From Rhizobium leguminosarum (GTDB taxonomy: Bacteria > Pseudomonadota > Alphaproteobacteria > Rhizobiales > Rhizobiaceae), in NCBI RefSeq assembly GCF_004123835.1, contig NZ_MZMU01000026.1, forward strand, positions 79,925-143,924: a DNA stretch of 64,000 bases, given 5' to 3'. The notes under the pieces were generated by a model. The model was not told the origin of the DNA. It did not search any database and saw only the letters and a list, made by a program, of their open reading frames with translations. Shown in pieces: positions 29,103 to 37,398 of this stretch. The translations under genes were made by a program, and so were the position numbers. The number at the start of each line of letters is the position of its first letter. Position 1 is the stretch's first letter.

Positions 29103-29369
29103 ATGACCCAGCTCCTGTCCATATCGGCGAGCACCGCCGCCATTGCCTTCGACTCGCTCCGAATACCGCAGCGTGTTGCGACGAGCACCGCCGCCCGCGA
29201 TGCGCGCCGGATTGCCGACCGGCAGCTGAAGGCTGAAGGCACTGAGGAAATAGATGAGCCCTCCAGCATCATCCAGTCGACCGAAGTGGCACTCGACCTG
29301 ATGGCCAAAGGCAACCGCCAGCCGCAGGCCGGCCTGAAACAGGCGCTGCGATCCTACGAAGACTTCTGA
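29103..29369 (+). CDS. Small conserved hypothetical protein
   Basis: The 88-residue soluble protein (MTQLLSISASTAAIAFDSLR...) has no domain I know; low complexity in Ala/Ser near the N-terminus and a basic middle. A TATAAT hexamer at 29066-29071 could be its -10. It has its own strong terminator at 29392, which supports expression as a single gene. Confidence 0.5.
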   Translation: MTQLLSISASTAAIAFDSLRIPQRVATSTAARDARRIADRQLKAEGTEEIDEPSSIIQSTEVALDLMAKGNRQPQAGLKQALRSYEDF

Positions 29370-29391
29370 GGTCATCCTCGTCCAAACGAAA

Positions 29392-29431
29392 GCCCGCGAC
29401 TGCGGCTGCAGTCGCGGGCCATTCTGTTTTA
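29392..29431 (+). terminator. Rho-independent terminator
   Basis: GCCCGCGACTGC (29392-29403) pairs perfectly with GCAGTCGCGGGC (29408-29419), followed by CATTCTGTTTT. Confidence 0.8.
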
Positions 29432-29433
29432 AC

Positions 29434-29487
29434 GACAGCGCCGCGCGTCTTTTCAGACGCGCAAAGGACGCTGTAGCACTTTGAATC
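29434..29487. repeat. CGCGCGTC-type rhizobial hairpin repeat
   Basis: ACAGCG...CGCTGT arms enclose GCGCGTCT/AGACGCGC, followed by AGCACTTTGAATC; same family as the elements at 10157 and 22879. It lies between convergent genes. Confidence 0.7.
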
Positions 29488-29494
29488 GCAGCTC

Positions 29495-30496
29495 TCATTT
29501 GCCCTGGGCGGAGAGTACCTGCAGGACCAGATCGACCTTGCCGGCCTTTTCGAAGGTCAGCGTCACCGGCACCGTATCGCCCTGCTTGAACGGCGTCTTC
29601 ACCTTCTGGAACATCAGGTGCAGGCTGCCGGGCTCGAGCTTGACCGTCGCGCCGGCGGCGATGGCGATACCGTCCTTCAGCTGGCGCATCCGCATGACAT
29701 TGTCCTTCGTCACCATCTCGTGGATCTGAACCTCGCCAGCTGCGGGCGAACTGACGGAGATCAGGCGATCATCCGCCTGGCCGTTATTCTTCACCGTGAA
29801 AAAGCCGCCGCCGACCGGCTGGCCGGGCAGCATTGCCTTGGCGAACCCGCCGGAGATTTCGAGATCGCCGGCCTTGACCGTTTCGCCGGCCGCTGCGGCA
29901 GCGCCCATGCCCGCCATACCAGACATGTCCATGTCGGCCATATCGTCATGATCGTGACCATGATCTTCGCCGGCAGCGACCTTCAACAGCGGCGCCGGGC
30001 TTTTCATCCCATGCGCGTCGCCGCCTTCCTTTGCCACCTGATCCCAGGCCGTGACGGTATCGCCGCACATCTGCGTCACCGGAAAGGCGAGCGAGGTGCC
30101 GGCTTCGACGCCTGATACCTTACCCTGGATGACGAAGGTGTCGTAGAAATCGTCGGAGAGATTGCCGTTCTTCCAGCGGATCTCGATCGCGCCCGTCTTC
30201 ACCTTGTCGCCGTGATTGTCGTAGGTCTTCTGGTAGTCGCCCTTGATCACCTCGAGCTCCCAGCCGGCCTTCGGCTGCGGCTTGGCGAAGACGAAGCCTT
30301 CCGGCAGCTTGACCCGCACTTCCGTGGTCGCCTTGCCGTCGCAGCCATGCGGCACCTGCAGCGTGGCGAGAATCGTGCTGTCCTGCGTCGCCTCTCTGTC
30401 GAGGAATGTCACATGCGCCTCTGAGCCGGCAATGGCGGTTGCCGAAAGAAGGGCGGCAAGCCCTAGCGTTTTGCCAAATGTCTTGATGGTCTTCAT
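29495..30496 (-). CDS. YcnI (DUF1775) - PCuAC copper chaperone fusion
   Basis: The 333-residue exported protein (signal peptide ending SEAHV, so the mature protein starts at His, as in copper-binding YcnI) joins a DUF1775 domain (about 27-180), a His/Met-rich linker (DHGHDHDDMADMDMSGM) and a PCuAC domain (about 205-330) with copper ligands HEM...MRM...HLM. PCuAC delivers Cu(I) to cytochrome oxidase in the periplasm. The fusion with YcnI suggests a single protein binding both copper oxidation states; that is inference. The start at 30496 removes 19 residues of poor signal sequence. Confidence 0.88.
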   Translation of the reverse strand: MKTIKTFGKTLGLAALLSATAIAGSEAHVTFLDREATQDSTILATLQVPHGCDGKATTEVRVKLPEGFVFAKPQPKAGWELEVIKGDYQKTYDNHGDKVKTGAIEIRWKNGNLSDDFYDTFVIQGKVSGVEAGTSLAFPVTQMCGDTVTAWDQVAKEGGDAHGMKSPAPLLKVAAGEDHGHDHDDMADMDMSGMAGMGAAAAAGETVKAGDLEISGGFAKAMLPGQPVGGGFFTVKNNGQADDRLISVSSPAAGEVQIHEMVTKDNVMRMRQLKDGIAIAAGATVKLEPGSLHLMFQKVKTPFKQGDTVPVTLTFEKAGKVDLVLQVLSAQGK

Positions 30497-30569
30497 CGGA
30501 TATCTCCTCGCCGGCCGCGGTATTTTCTCGGGCGGACCGGCATGCTGAATCATAGGTGGTGGAGGAAGA

Positions 30570-30950
30570 TCAGACGAGGATGGGAGGCGCGCGCGAATTC
30601 GGCCGCCAGACGGCGCTTGCGCCTGAAACGGCTGATGTTTCGATCGGCGAATTGATCAGCGAAGCGAGTTCGCGCTCGAGCCACGAGCCCGCATCTGGCG
30701 TCGGCAGGATAGTGGAGGCCGACAGCCGGCAGGCTTCGCAATTCGGTTTGAAGGCGACGGTCTTGCCGTCGGCATCCTTCACGGTGACGCAGATTGAGGC
30801 GAAGGTACCGTCGGGCAGCACATAGTCCGCGGCATCGTAGCCTTCGGAGGCGACAGCCTGCGGCGCCTGATGGGCAAGGCCAAGCAAAGCCAAGCTCAAT
30901 GCGCAAAGCATGCGCAGAAAGAGCGTCGCTTTCAGTCCGGTCTGTCGCAT
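30570..30950 (-). CDS. Exported DUF2946-like protein, copper-operon partner
   Basis: The 126-residue protein has an N-terminal hydrophobic signal or anchor (residues 7-34) and a CxxC pair (FKPNCEACRLS) that fits the DUF2946 group of small proteins usually found beside copper chaperones. It lies 73 bases upstream of the YcnI-PCuAC gene in the same direction, so a shared copper-handling role is likely. The DUF assignment is from pattern only. Confidence 0.7.
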   Translation of the reverse strand: MRQTGLKATLFLRMLCALSLALLGLAHQAPQAVASEGYDAADYVLPDGTFASICVTVKDADGKTVAFKPNCEACRLSASTILPTPDAGSWLERELASLINSPIETSAVSGASAVWRPNSRAPPILV

Positions 30951-31110
30951 GAGATCCCCTTCAACAGCATGTCGCGATAGCGGGTTTCCCCGCGAAATGC
31001 AAAAGCAGATTGCCGTAGATCAGGCTCAGCCGGCATATGGCGACAAAAAATTGTCCGGTGACGACATTTGGCCTTGCCAAGCGCTGCACCCGCCGGATAA
31101 TTGCGCCAAC

Positions 31111-31193
31111 CTTGTTGGGAGAAGCCGGTGCTTTCGCCACCGGTGCCGAAGGAGCAACCGCCCCGGAAACTCTCAGGCAAAAGGACCAGCAAG
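31111..31193 (+). promoter_or_regulatory. Glycine riboswitch, aptamer 1
   Basis: P1 CTTGTTGG (31111-31118) pairs with CCAGCAAG (31186-31193); inside are the conserved GGGAGA, GCCGAAGGAGCAA and CTCTCAGGCAAAAGGAC of the gcvT element. It is the first of a tandem pair upstream of gcvT. Confidence 0.9.
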
Positions 31194-31205
31194 GGGCAGA
31201 CGGAA

Positions 31206-31270
31206 CTCTGGAGAGAAGCGTTCTCGAAACGCTCGCCGAAGGGATAACAATCTCAGGCAAAGGGACAGAG
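31206..31270 (+). promoter_or_regulatory. Glycine riboswitch, aptamer 2
   Basis: P1 CTCTG (31206-31210) pairs with CAGAG (31266-31270); inside are GGAGAGAAGC, GCCGAAGGGATAA and ATCTCAGGCAAAGGGAC. With the first aptamer it forms the cooperative tandem switch that turns on glycine cleavage when glycine is high. Confidence 0.9.
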
Positions 31271-31354
31271 GGGGCTCAGGAGAGAAGTGCGCAGCCGCGC
31301 CTTCAGATTTGAGCCCGCGCCTTCGCGAGAAGGCGCAAACCCCGGAGGCGTCTT

Positions 31355-32491
31355 TTGGACGATACTGCTGCCCTGAAGAAAACCCCGCTGCATGCCCTGC
31401 ATCTTTCGCTTGGCGCCCGCATGGTGCCGTTTGCGGGTTACGACATGCCGGTGCAATACCCCGCAGGCGTCATGAAGGAGCATCTTCATACCCGCACTGA
31501 GGCCGGCCTCTTCGATGTCTCCCACATGGGCCAGGTCATCGTGAAGGCGAAGTCGGGCAGCTACGAGGATGCGGCGCTGGCGCTTGAAAGCCTCGTGCCC
31601 GTCGACATCCTAGGCCTTGCCGAAGGCCGCCAGCGCTACGGCTTTTTCACCGACGACACCGGCTGCATTCTCGACGACCTGATGATCGCCCATCTCGACG
31701 ACCACCTCTTCGTCGTCGTCAACGCCGCCTGCAAGGAAGCCGATCTCGCCCATCTGCAGGCCCATATCGGCGACCAGTGCGACATCACGCTTCTCGATCG
31801 CGCCCTGATCGCGCTGCAGGGGCCGCGTGCGGTTGCGGTTCTTGCCGAACTCTGGGCCGACGTCGCGGCGATGAAATTCATGGACGTGCGCCACTGCCGC
31901 CTGCACGACGTTTCCTGTCTTGTTTCCCGCTCCGGCTATAGCGGCGAGGACGGCTTCGAGATCTCGATCCCCATCGACAAGGCCGTGGATGTCACCATGC
32001 GGTTGCTCGAACATCCCGATGTCCAGGCGATCGGCCTTGGCGCCCGCGATTCGCTGCGCCTCGAAGCCGGCCTCTGCCTCTACGGCAACGATATCGACAC
32101 GACCACCTCGCCGGTCGAGGCAGCGCTGGAATGGGCCATGCAGAAGGTAAGGCGTGGCGGTGGTGCGCGCGCCGGCGGCTTCCCGGGCTCCGGCCGCATC
32201 CTGTCCGAACTCGAAAACGGCGCCGCACGCCGCCGCGTCGGCCTGAAGCCGGAAGGCAAGGCGCCGGTGCGCGGCCATGCCAAACTCTATGCCGATGCAG
32301 AGGGCAAAGTCGAAATCGGCGAAGTCACCTCTGGCGGCTTCGGTCCCAGCGTCGAAGGCCCCGTCGCCATGGGTTATGTGCCGCTCTCCCATGCTGCGGC
32401 AGGCACGCTGGTCTATGCCGAGGTGCGCGGCAAATATCTGCCGATCACCGTCAGCGCCCTTCCCTTCGTCACCCCGACCTACAAACGCTAA
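31355..32491 (+). CDS. gcvT: Glycine cleavage system T protein
   Basis: The 378-residue aminomethyltransferase takes the methylamine-derived carbon from lipoyl-GcvH to tetrahydrofolate, releasing ammonia. The N-terminal domain has PLHALHLSLGARMVPFAGYDMPVQYP, then GLFDVSHMGQ and SRSGYSGEDGFEI; the C-terminal beta domain ends at PLSHAAAGTLVYAEVRGKYLP. The start is TTG 31355, supported by CGGAGG at 31343-31348; no ATG lies near. It is first in the gcvTHP operon behind a tandem glycine riboswitch. Confidence 0.94.
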   Translation: MDDTAALKKTPLHALHLSLGARMVPFAGYDMPVQYPAGVMKEHLHTRTEAGLFDVSHMGQVIVKAKSGSYEDAALALESLVPVDILGLAEGRQRYGFFTDDTGCILDDLMIAHLDDHLFVVVNAACKEADLAHLQAHIGDQCDITLLDRALIALQGPRAVAVLAELWADVAAMKFMDVRHCRLHDVSCLVSRSGYSGEDGFEISIPIDKAVDVTMRLLEHPDVQAIGLGARDSLRLEAGLCLYGNDIDTTTSPVEAALEWAMQKVRRGGGARAGGFPGSGRILSELENGAARRRVGLKPEGKAPVRGHAKLYADAEGKVEIGEVTSGGFGPSVEGPVAMGYVPLSHAAAGTLVYAEVRGKYLPITVSALPFVTPTYKR

Positions 32492-32514
32492 ACCTTTTCC
32501 AGAGAGGACGAACA

Positions 32515-32877
32515 ATGCTGAAATTTACCGAAGAACATGAATGGCTGAAGATCGAAGGCGGCGTTGCGACGGTCGGCATCACGACTTATGCCGTCGAACA
32601 GCTCGGCGACCTGGTTTTCGTCGAACTGCCGGAAGTCGGCGCGACCTTCTCCAAGAACGGCAATGCCGCGACCGTTGAATCCGTCAAGGCTGCTTCCGAT
32701 GTCTATTGTCCGCTGGATGGAGAGATCACCGAGGTCAATCCGGCCATCGTTGCAGATCCCTCACTGGTCAATTCCGATCCTCAGGGCGCCGGCTGGTTCT
32801 TCAAGCTGAAGCTGGCAAACGCTGCGGACGCCGATGGCCTGCTCGACGAGGCGGCCTACAAGGAGCTCACTGCGTAA
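32515..32877 (+). CDS. gcvH: Glycine cleavage system H protein
   Basis: The 120-residue shuttle carries the lipoyl arm between the P, T and L proteins. Lys58 in ESVKAAS is the lipoylation site, the substrate of LipB (16761) and LipA. It begins MLKFTEEHEW at ATG 32515 after GAGAGGA and its stop overlaps the start of gcvP (TAATG). Confidence 0.96.
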   Translation: MLKFTEEHEWLKIEGGVATVGITTYAVEQLGDLVFVELPEVGATFSKNGNAATVESVKAASDVYCPLDGEITEVNPAIVADPSLVNSDPQGAGWFFKLKLANAADADGLLDEAAYKELTA

Positions 32878-35741
32878 TGACGACGCCGACAGAATTCCAG
32901 TTCACCGACTATCAGCCCTACGATTTCGCCAATCGCCGCCATATCGGCCCCTCGCCGGCCGAGATGACCGATATGCTGAAGGTGATCGGCTATAACAGCC
33001 TCGATGGCCTGATCGACGCGACGCTGCCGCCCTCGATCCGCCAGAAGGCGCCGCTCGTCTGGGGTGCGCCGATGACCGAGCGCGAGGCGCTCGACAAGCT
33101 GCGCGAGACCGCCAACAAGAACAAGGTGCTGGTCTCGCTGATCGGCCAGGGTTACTACGGCACGATCACGCCGCCTGTCATCCAGCGCAACATCCTGGAA
33201 AACCCGGCCTGGTACACCGCCTATACGCCCTACCAGCCGGAGATCAGCCAGGGCCGCCTGGAAGCGCTCCTGAACTACCAGACGATGATCTGCGACCTCA
33301 CCGGCCTCGACGTCGCCAACGCCTCGCTACTCGATGAGGCGACCGCCGCCGCCGAAGGCATGGCGATCGCCGAGCGCGTCGCCAAGTCGAAGGCGAAGGC
33401 CTTCTTCGTCGATGCCGACTGCCATCCGCAGACCATCGCCCTCATCCGCACCCGCGCCGAGCCGCTCGGCTGGAGCGTCATCGTCGGCAATCCTTTCACC
33501 GATCTCGATCCTGTCGACGTCTTTGGCGCGATCTTCCAGTATCCCGGCACGCACGGTCATGTGCATGATTTTACCGGCCTGATCTCCCGCCTGCATCAGA
33601 CCGGCGCCATATCAATCGTCGCCGCCGATATCCTGGCACTGACGCTGCTGAAATCGCCCGGCGAAATGGGTGCCGATATCGCCGTCGGCTCCTCGCAACG
33701 CTTCGGCGTCCCGGTCGGCTACGGCGGCCCGCATGCGGCCTATATGTCGGTCAAGGATGCCATCAAACGCTCCATGCCTGGCCGCCTCGTCGGCGTTTCC
33801 GTCGATGCGCGCGGCAACCGCGCCTACCGCCTGTCGCTGCAGACCCGCGAACAGCATATCCGCCGCGAAAAGGCGACGTCGAACATCTGCACCGCCCAGG
33901 TGCTGCTGGCCGTCATGGCCTCGATGTATGCCGTCTTCCACGGCCCGAAGGGCATCAAGGCGATCGCCCAACAGGTGCACCAGAAGGCCGTGCTGATGGC
34001 CAAGGGCCTGGAAAAGCTCGGTTATAAGGTCGAACCCGAGACCTTCTTCGACACGATCACCGTCGATGTCGGCCACATGCAGGGTCTCATCCTGCGCGCC
34101 GCCGTCGCCGAAGGCGTCAATCTGCGCAAGGTCGGCGAAACCAAAATCGGCATGAGCCTCGACGAACGCACCCGGCCGGCGACGCTCGAAGCCGTCTGGC
34201 GCGCCTTCGGCGGCAATTTCACCATCGCCGATTTCGAGCCTTCCTACCGCCTGCCGAAGGGCCTGCTCCGCACCAGCGATTACCTCACCCATCCGATCTT
34301 TCACATGAACCGCGCCGAAAGCGAGATGACGCGTTACATCCGCCGGCTTTCCGACCGGGATCTGGCGCTCGACCGCTCGATGATCCCGCTCGGCTCCTGC
34401 ACGATGAAACTCAATGCGACGGCGGAAATGCTGCCGATCACCTGGCCGGAGTTTTCCGACATCCATCCCTTCGTGCCGGCCGACCAGGCGCTCGGCTACC
34501 GCGAGATGATCGACGACCTGATCGAAAAGCTCTGCGCCGTCACCGGCTACGACGCCTTCTCCATGCAGCCGAATTCCGGCGCGCAGGGCGAATATGCCGG
34601 CCTGCTGACGATCCGCAACTATCATATCGCCAATGGCGACGGCCATCGCGACGTCTGCCTGATCCCGACCTCGGCGCACGGTACCAATCCGGCCTCGGCC
34701 CAGATGGTCGGCATGAAGGTCGTCGTCGTCAAGGTGCGCGAAAACGGCGATATCGATCTCGACGATTTCCGCGCCAAGGCTGAGCAGCATGCGGCAAACC
34801 TCTCCTGCTGCATGATCACCTACCCTTCGACGCACGGCGTCTTCGAGGAGACCGTCAAGGAAATCTGCGATCTGGTGCATGAGCATGGCGGCCAGGTCTA
34901 TCTCGACGGCGCCAACATGAATGCCATGGTCGGCCTGTCCCGTCCCGGTGACATCGGCTCCGACGTTTCGCATCTCAACCTGCACAAGACCTTCTGCATT
35001 CCGCATGGCGGCGGCGGACCCGGCATGGGCCCGATCGGCGTCAAGGCGCATCTGGCTCCCTATCTGCCCGGCCATCCCGAAACCGACGGCCGCTCGGGTG
35101 CGGTCTCGGCCGCTGCCTTCGGCTCGGCCTCGATCCTGCCGATCTCCTGGAGCTATTGCCTGATGATGGGCGGCGAAGGCCTGACGCAGGCGACCAAGGT
35201 GGCGATCCTCAACGCCAACTATATCGCCACCCGGCTAAAGGGTGCTTATGACGTGCTCTACAAATCGGAGGCCGGCCGTGTCGCGCATGAATGCATCATC
35301 GACACCCGCCCGCTGGTCGACAGCTCCGGTGTCACCGTCGACGACGTCGCCAAGCGGCTGATCGACTGCGGCTTCCATGCGCCGACCATGAGCTGGCCGG
35401 TCGCAGGCACGCTGATGATCGAGCCGACGGAAAGCGAGACCAAGGCCGAACTCGACCGTTTCTGCGAGGCGATGCTGGCGATCCGCGAGGAAGCCCGCGC
35501 CATCGAGGATGGCCGGATGGACAAGGTGAACAACCCGCTGAAGAACGCCCCGCACACGGTGGAAGACCTCGTCGGCGAATGGGATCGCCCCTACTCGCGC
35601 GAACAAGCCTGCTTTCCGCCCGGGGCCTTCCGTGTCGACAAATACTGGTCCCCGGTCAACCGCGTCGATAATGTCTACGGCGACCGCAACCTGATCTGCA
35701 CCTGCCCGCCGGTGGAAAGCTACGCGGAGGCGGCCGAGTAG
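32877..35741 (+). CDS. gcvP: Glycine dehydrogenase (decarboxylating), P protein
   Basis: The 954-residue homodimer-type P protein decarboxylates glycine with pyridoxal phosphate and loads the aminomethyl group on GcvH. The N-terminal half has ANRRHIGPS and the fused C-terminal half has the PLP lysine in LNLHKTFCIPHGGGGPG. Length matches the single-chain form. Its final 46 coding bases (35679-35724) recur at 38035-38080. The ATG overlaps the gcvH stop by one base. Confidence 0.95.
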   Translation: MTTPTEFQFTDYQPYDFANRRHIGPSPAEMTDMLKVIGYNSLDGLIDATLPPSIRQKAPLVWGAPMTEREALDKLRETANKNKVLVSLIGQGYYGTITPPVIQRNILENPAWYTAYTPYQPEISQGRLEALLNYQTMICDLTGLDVANASLLDEATAAAEGMAIAERVAKSKAKAFFVDADCHPQTIALIRTRAEPLGWSVIVGNPFTDLDPVDVFGAIFQYPGTHGHVHDFTGLISRLHQTGAISIVAADILALTLLKSPGEMGADIAVGSSQRFGVPVGYGGPHAAYMSVKDAIKRSMPGRLVGVSVDARGNRAYRLSLQTREQHIRREKATSNICTAQVLLAVMASMYAVFHGPKGIKAIAQQVHQKAVLMAKGLEKLGYKVEPETFFDTITVDVGHMQGLILRAAVAEGVNLRKVGETKIGMSLDERTRPATLEAVWRAFGGNFTIADFEPSYRLPKGLLRTSDYLTHPIFHMNRAESEMTRYIRRLSDRDLALDRSMIPLGSCTMKLNATAEMLPITWPEFSDIHPFVPADQALGYREMIDDLIEKLCAVTGYDAFSMQPNSGAQGEYAGLLTIRNYHIANGDGHRDVCLIPTSAHGTNPASAQMVGMKVVVVKVRENGDIDLDDFRAKAEQHAANLSCCMITYPSTHGVFEETVKEICDLVHEHGGQVYLDGANMNAMVGLSRPGDIGSDVSHLNLHKTFCIPHGGGGPGMGPIGVKAHLAPYLPGHPETDGRSGAVSAAAFGSASILPISWSYCLMMGGEGLTQATKVAILNANYIATRLKGAYDVLYKSEAGRVAHECIIDTRPLVDSSGVTVDDVAKRLIDCGFHAPTMSWPVAGTLMIEPTESETKAELDRFCEAMLAIREEARAIEDGRMDKVNNPLKNAPHTVEDLVGEWDRPYSREQACFPPGAFRVDKYWSPVNRVDNVYGDRNLICTCPPVESYAEAAE

Positions 35742-35779
35742 CGGTCAAGCCTGATGCAGTAGCGAACGCTGGACAATCC

Positions 35780-35811
35780 AAGCCCCTTCCATCATGGGAG
35801 GGGCTTTCCTA
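35780..35811 (+). terminator. Terminator of gcvTHP
   Basis: AAGCCCCTTCC (35780-35790) pairs with GGGAGGGGCTT (35796-35806) with one G-T pair, followed by TCCT. Confidence 0.65.
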
Positions 35812-35844
35812 ATTCTGATAGAATGCACGAAAGAAGGTCATCTC

Positions 35845-36117
35845 ATGCCCCAGGATCAAAGCGAAGCAAGAATGCAGGCGCCCTGGTCGAAGCCTGTGCT
35901 CATCGCCCTCGAAGAGCCCGGCCAATACGTGACCATCGATAACACCCAGGCCGCCTCCTGGGCGATGATCGAGGACTGGCCGACGGAAGACGGTGCCGCA
36001 CTCGACCAGGCGCTGCTGATCTGCGCCGACGTCATCAAGGGCAAGCGCACCGGCGAGGATGCACGCAAAGCATTCATCGCCGCCGCAGTCGAAGCGGGCC
36101 TCGACATCAAGGCCTGA
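35845..36117 (+). CDS. DUF982 domain protein
   Basis: The 90-residue protein matches the DUF982 family typical of rhizobia (WSKPVLIALEEPGQYVTIDNTQAASWAMIEDWP...RKAFIAAAVEAGLDI). The function is unknown. Start 35845 follows AGAAGGTCATCTC. It lies inside the segment bounded by the gcvP 3' end and its repeat copy. Confidence 0.75.
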   Translation: MPQDQSEARMQAPWSKPVLIALEEPGQYVTIDNTQAASWAMIEDWPTEDGAALDQALLICADVIKGKRTGEDARKAFIAAAVEAGLDIKA

Positions 36118-36165
36118 AGGGCGGCGATCGATAAAGAGCCGCTGGAATGGACGATGAAGACACAC

Positions 36166-36241
36166 GCCCCGCGTAGCTCAACGTAAGAGCAGTGGACTGG
36201 TTTGCAGCCGAGCCAGGTTCAATTCCTCGGCAGGGGCACCA
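36166..36241 (+). tRNA. Degenerate tRNA-like sequence with CCA
   Basis: The 76-nt sequence has tRNA-like parts: GCCCC pairs with GGGGC at the ends, a D-arm AGCTC/GAGC, a T-loop GGTTCAATTCC, and a 3' ACCA. However two acceptor pairs mismatch, the T-stem has a mismatch and an extra base, and no anticodon stem of five pairs can be formed around the middle (a TTTGCAG loop would be closed by only two to three pairs). It is therefore probably a decayed or mobile-element tRNA, not a working one; the amino acid is unassigned. Confidence 0.4.
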
Positions 36242-36295
36242 GTTTCCCAGTACCCCTGCTCTCCTGTCAGCACCAAAGTGTGTGCGGTTTACGGC

Positions 36296-37264
36296 CTAGA
36301 AGCGCTCGCCGACCATATCCTCGCTTTTGGCCCACAATCCCCTGGCCGTCTCGGGATCGAGCGCGTAGGGACGCACGCCTTCGGAAATCGGGCTGATCTC
36401 TGCATCCGTCACTTCGGAGACATGGCAGTTTTCGCAATATCTGCCGCCGACCACGTCTGCCGGGGCGACGAAACCTGCCCAGACGGAGGTAGCGGCACCC
36501 TGCGGGATCGTCTTCCACTGGAAGGGCGGCTTGCCCTCGGCGGCGAGTGCTGCGTTGATCTGCGCTATCATGCCTTCGATTATATCAGGCTCGAGATGAC
36601 GGCCGAGCTCGGTGTTAATGCCGCCGGGATGCAGTGCCGTCGCACGGATGCCGCGCTCCTGGAGGCGCCGGTCGAGTTCCACCGCGAACAGGATATTTGC
36701 GGTTTTCGACTGGGCATAGGCCGCCCAAGGCTCATACGTCTTGCTCTCGAAATTGAGGTCTTCGAGGCTGAACGGAGCCATGCGATGGCCCGAGGATGCG
36801 ACGATCACCACACGTCCACCCGATTTGACGAGCGGTGCGATGCGGTTGACCAGCACGAAATGACCGAGATGGTTGGTGCCGAACTGCGTTTCGAAACCAT
36901 CGGCGGTGCGCCCGAAGGGAGCGGCCATCACGCCGGCATTGGCAATGACGACATCGAAGGGGCGGCCATCCGCAATGAGCGCATCGGCGCAGGCGCGCAC
37001 GCTTGCCAGAGAAGCAAGATCGAGCTCGACGATATCAAGGCTGCCACCATTGGCAGCACCCACGCGCACGACTTCCGTTGCCGCCCTCGCCTTTGCAAGG
37101 TCACGTGCCGTACCCACCACCTGCGCTCCACGGGCTGCCAGCACACGCACGGTTTCTACGCCGAGGCCGGCCGAAACACCCGTCACCAGAACACGCTTGC
37201 CCTTGAGATCGACGCCGGCGAGCACCTCGTCGGTAGTCGATATCGCGCCAAAAACTCCACTCAT
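36296..37264 (-). CDS. Short-chain dehydrogenase/reductase (SDR)
   Basis: The 322-residue oxidoreductase has the NAD(P) motif TGVSAGLG and the NAG motif ANAGVM, with Tyr-Lys active site AYAQSKTAN; it resembles retinol-dehydrogenase/WW-oxidoreductase-like SDRs that use a leading 25-residue extension (MSGVFGAISTTDEVLAGVDL). The substrate is unknown. ATG 37264 has AAGGAGATAATC just upstream. A divergent tetR with two operator dyads lies next to it, so it is probably repressed by that TetR. Confidence 0.88.
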   Translation of the reverse strand: MSGVFGAISTTDEVLAGVDLKGKRVLVTGVSAGLGVETVRVLAARGAQVVGTARDLAKARAATEVVRVGAANGGSLDIVELDLASLASVRACADALIADGRPFDVVIANAGVMAAPFGRTADGFETQFGTNHLGHFVLVNRIAPLVKSGGRVVIVASSGHRMAPFSLEDLNFESKTYEPWAAYAQSKTANILFAVELDRRLQERGIRATALHPGGINTELGRHLEPDIIEGMIAQINAALAAEGKPPFQWKTIPQGAATSVWAGFVAPADVVGGRYCENCHVSEVTDAEISPISEGVRPYALDPETARGLWAKSEDMVGERF

Positions 37265-37337
37265 GATTATCTCCTTGATCATGGACGCACCGCTCCGGAC
37301 TGGTGGATCATTGCCCACCGGCCTCAAATGGAATAAA

Positions 37338-37380
37338 AGGAGGATGCCTCCAGATAAATACGGAGGGATCCTCCGTTTAT
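37338..37380. promoter_or_regulatory. Tandem TetR operator dyads
   Basis: Two dyads share one pattern. The stronger is ACGGAGG-GAT-CCTCCGT (37359-37375), flanked symmetrically by GATAAA and TTATC. The weaker is GGAGG-ATG-CCTCC (37338-37350). Their centres are 23 bp apart in the 134-bp gap between divergent SDR and tetR. Confidence 0.75.
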
Positions 37381-37398
37381 CAAGGGGACTTCTCGGAA

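Noticed and set aside
33612..35075. Long open frame antisense to gcvP
   Set aside because: GC-rich antisense shadow of gcvP with no motif or ribosome site.
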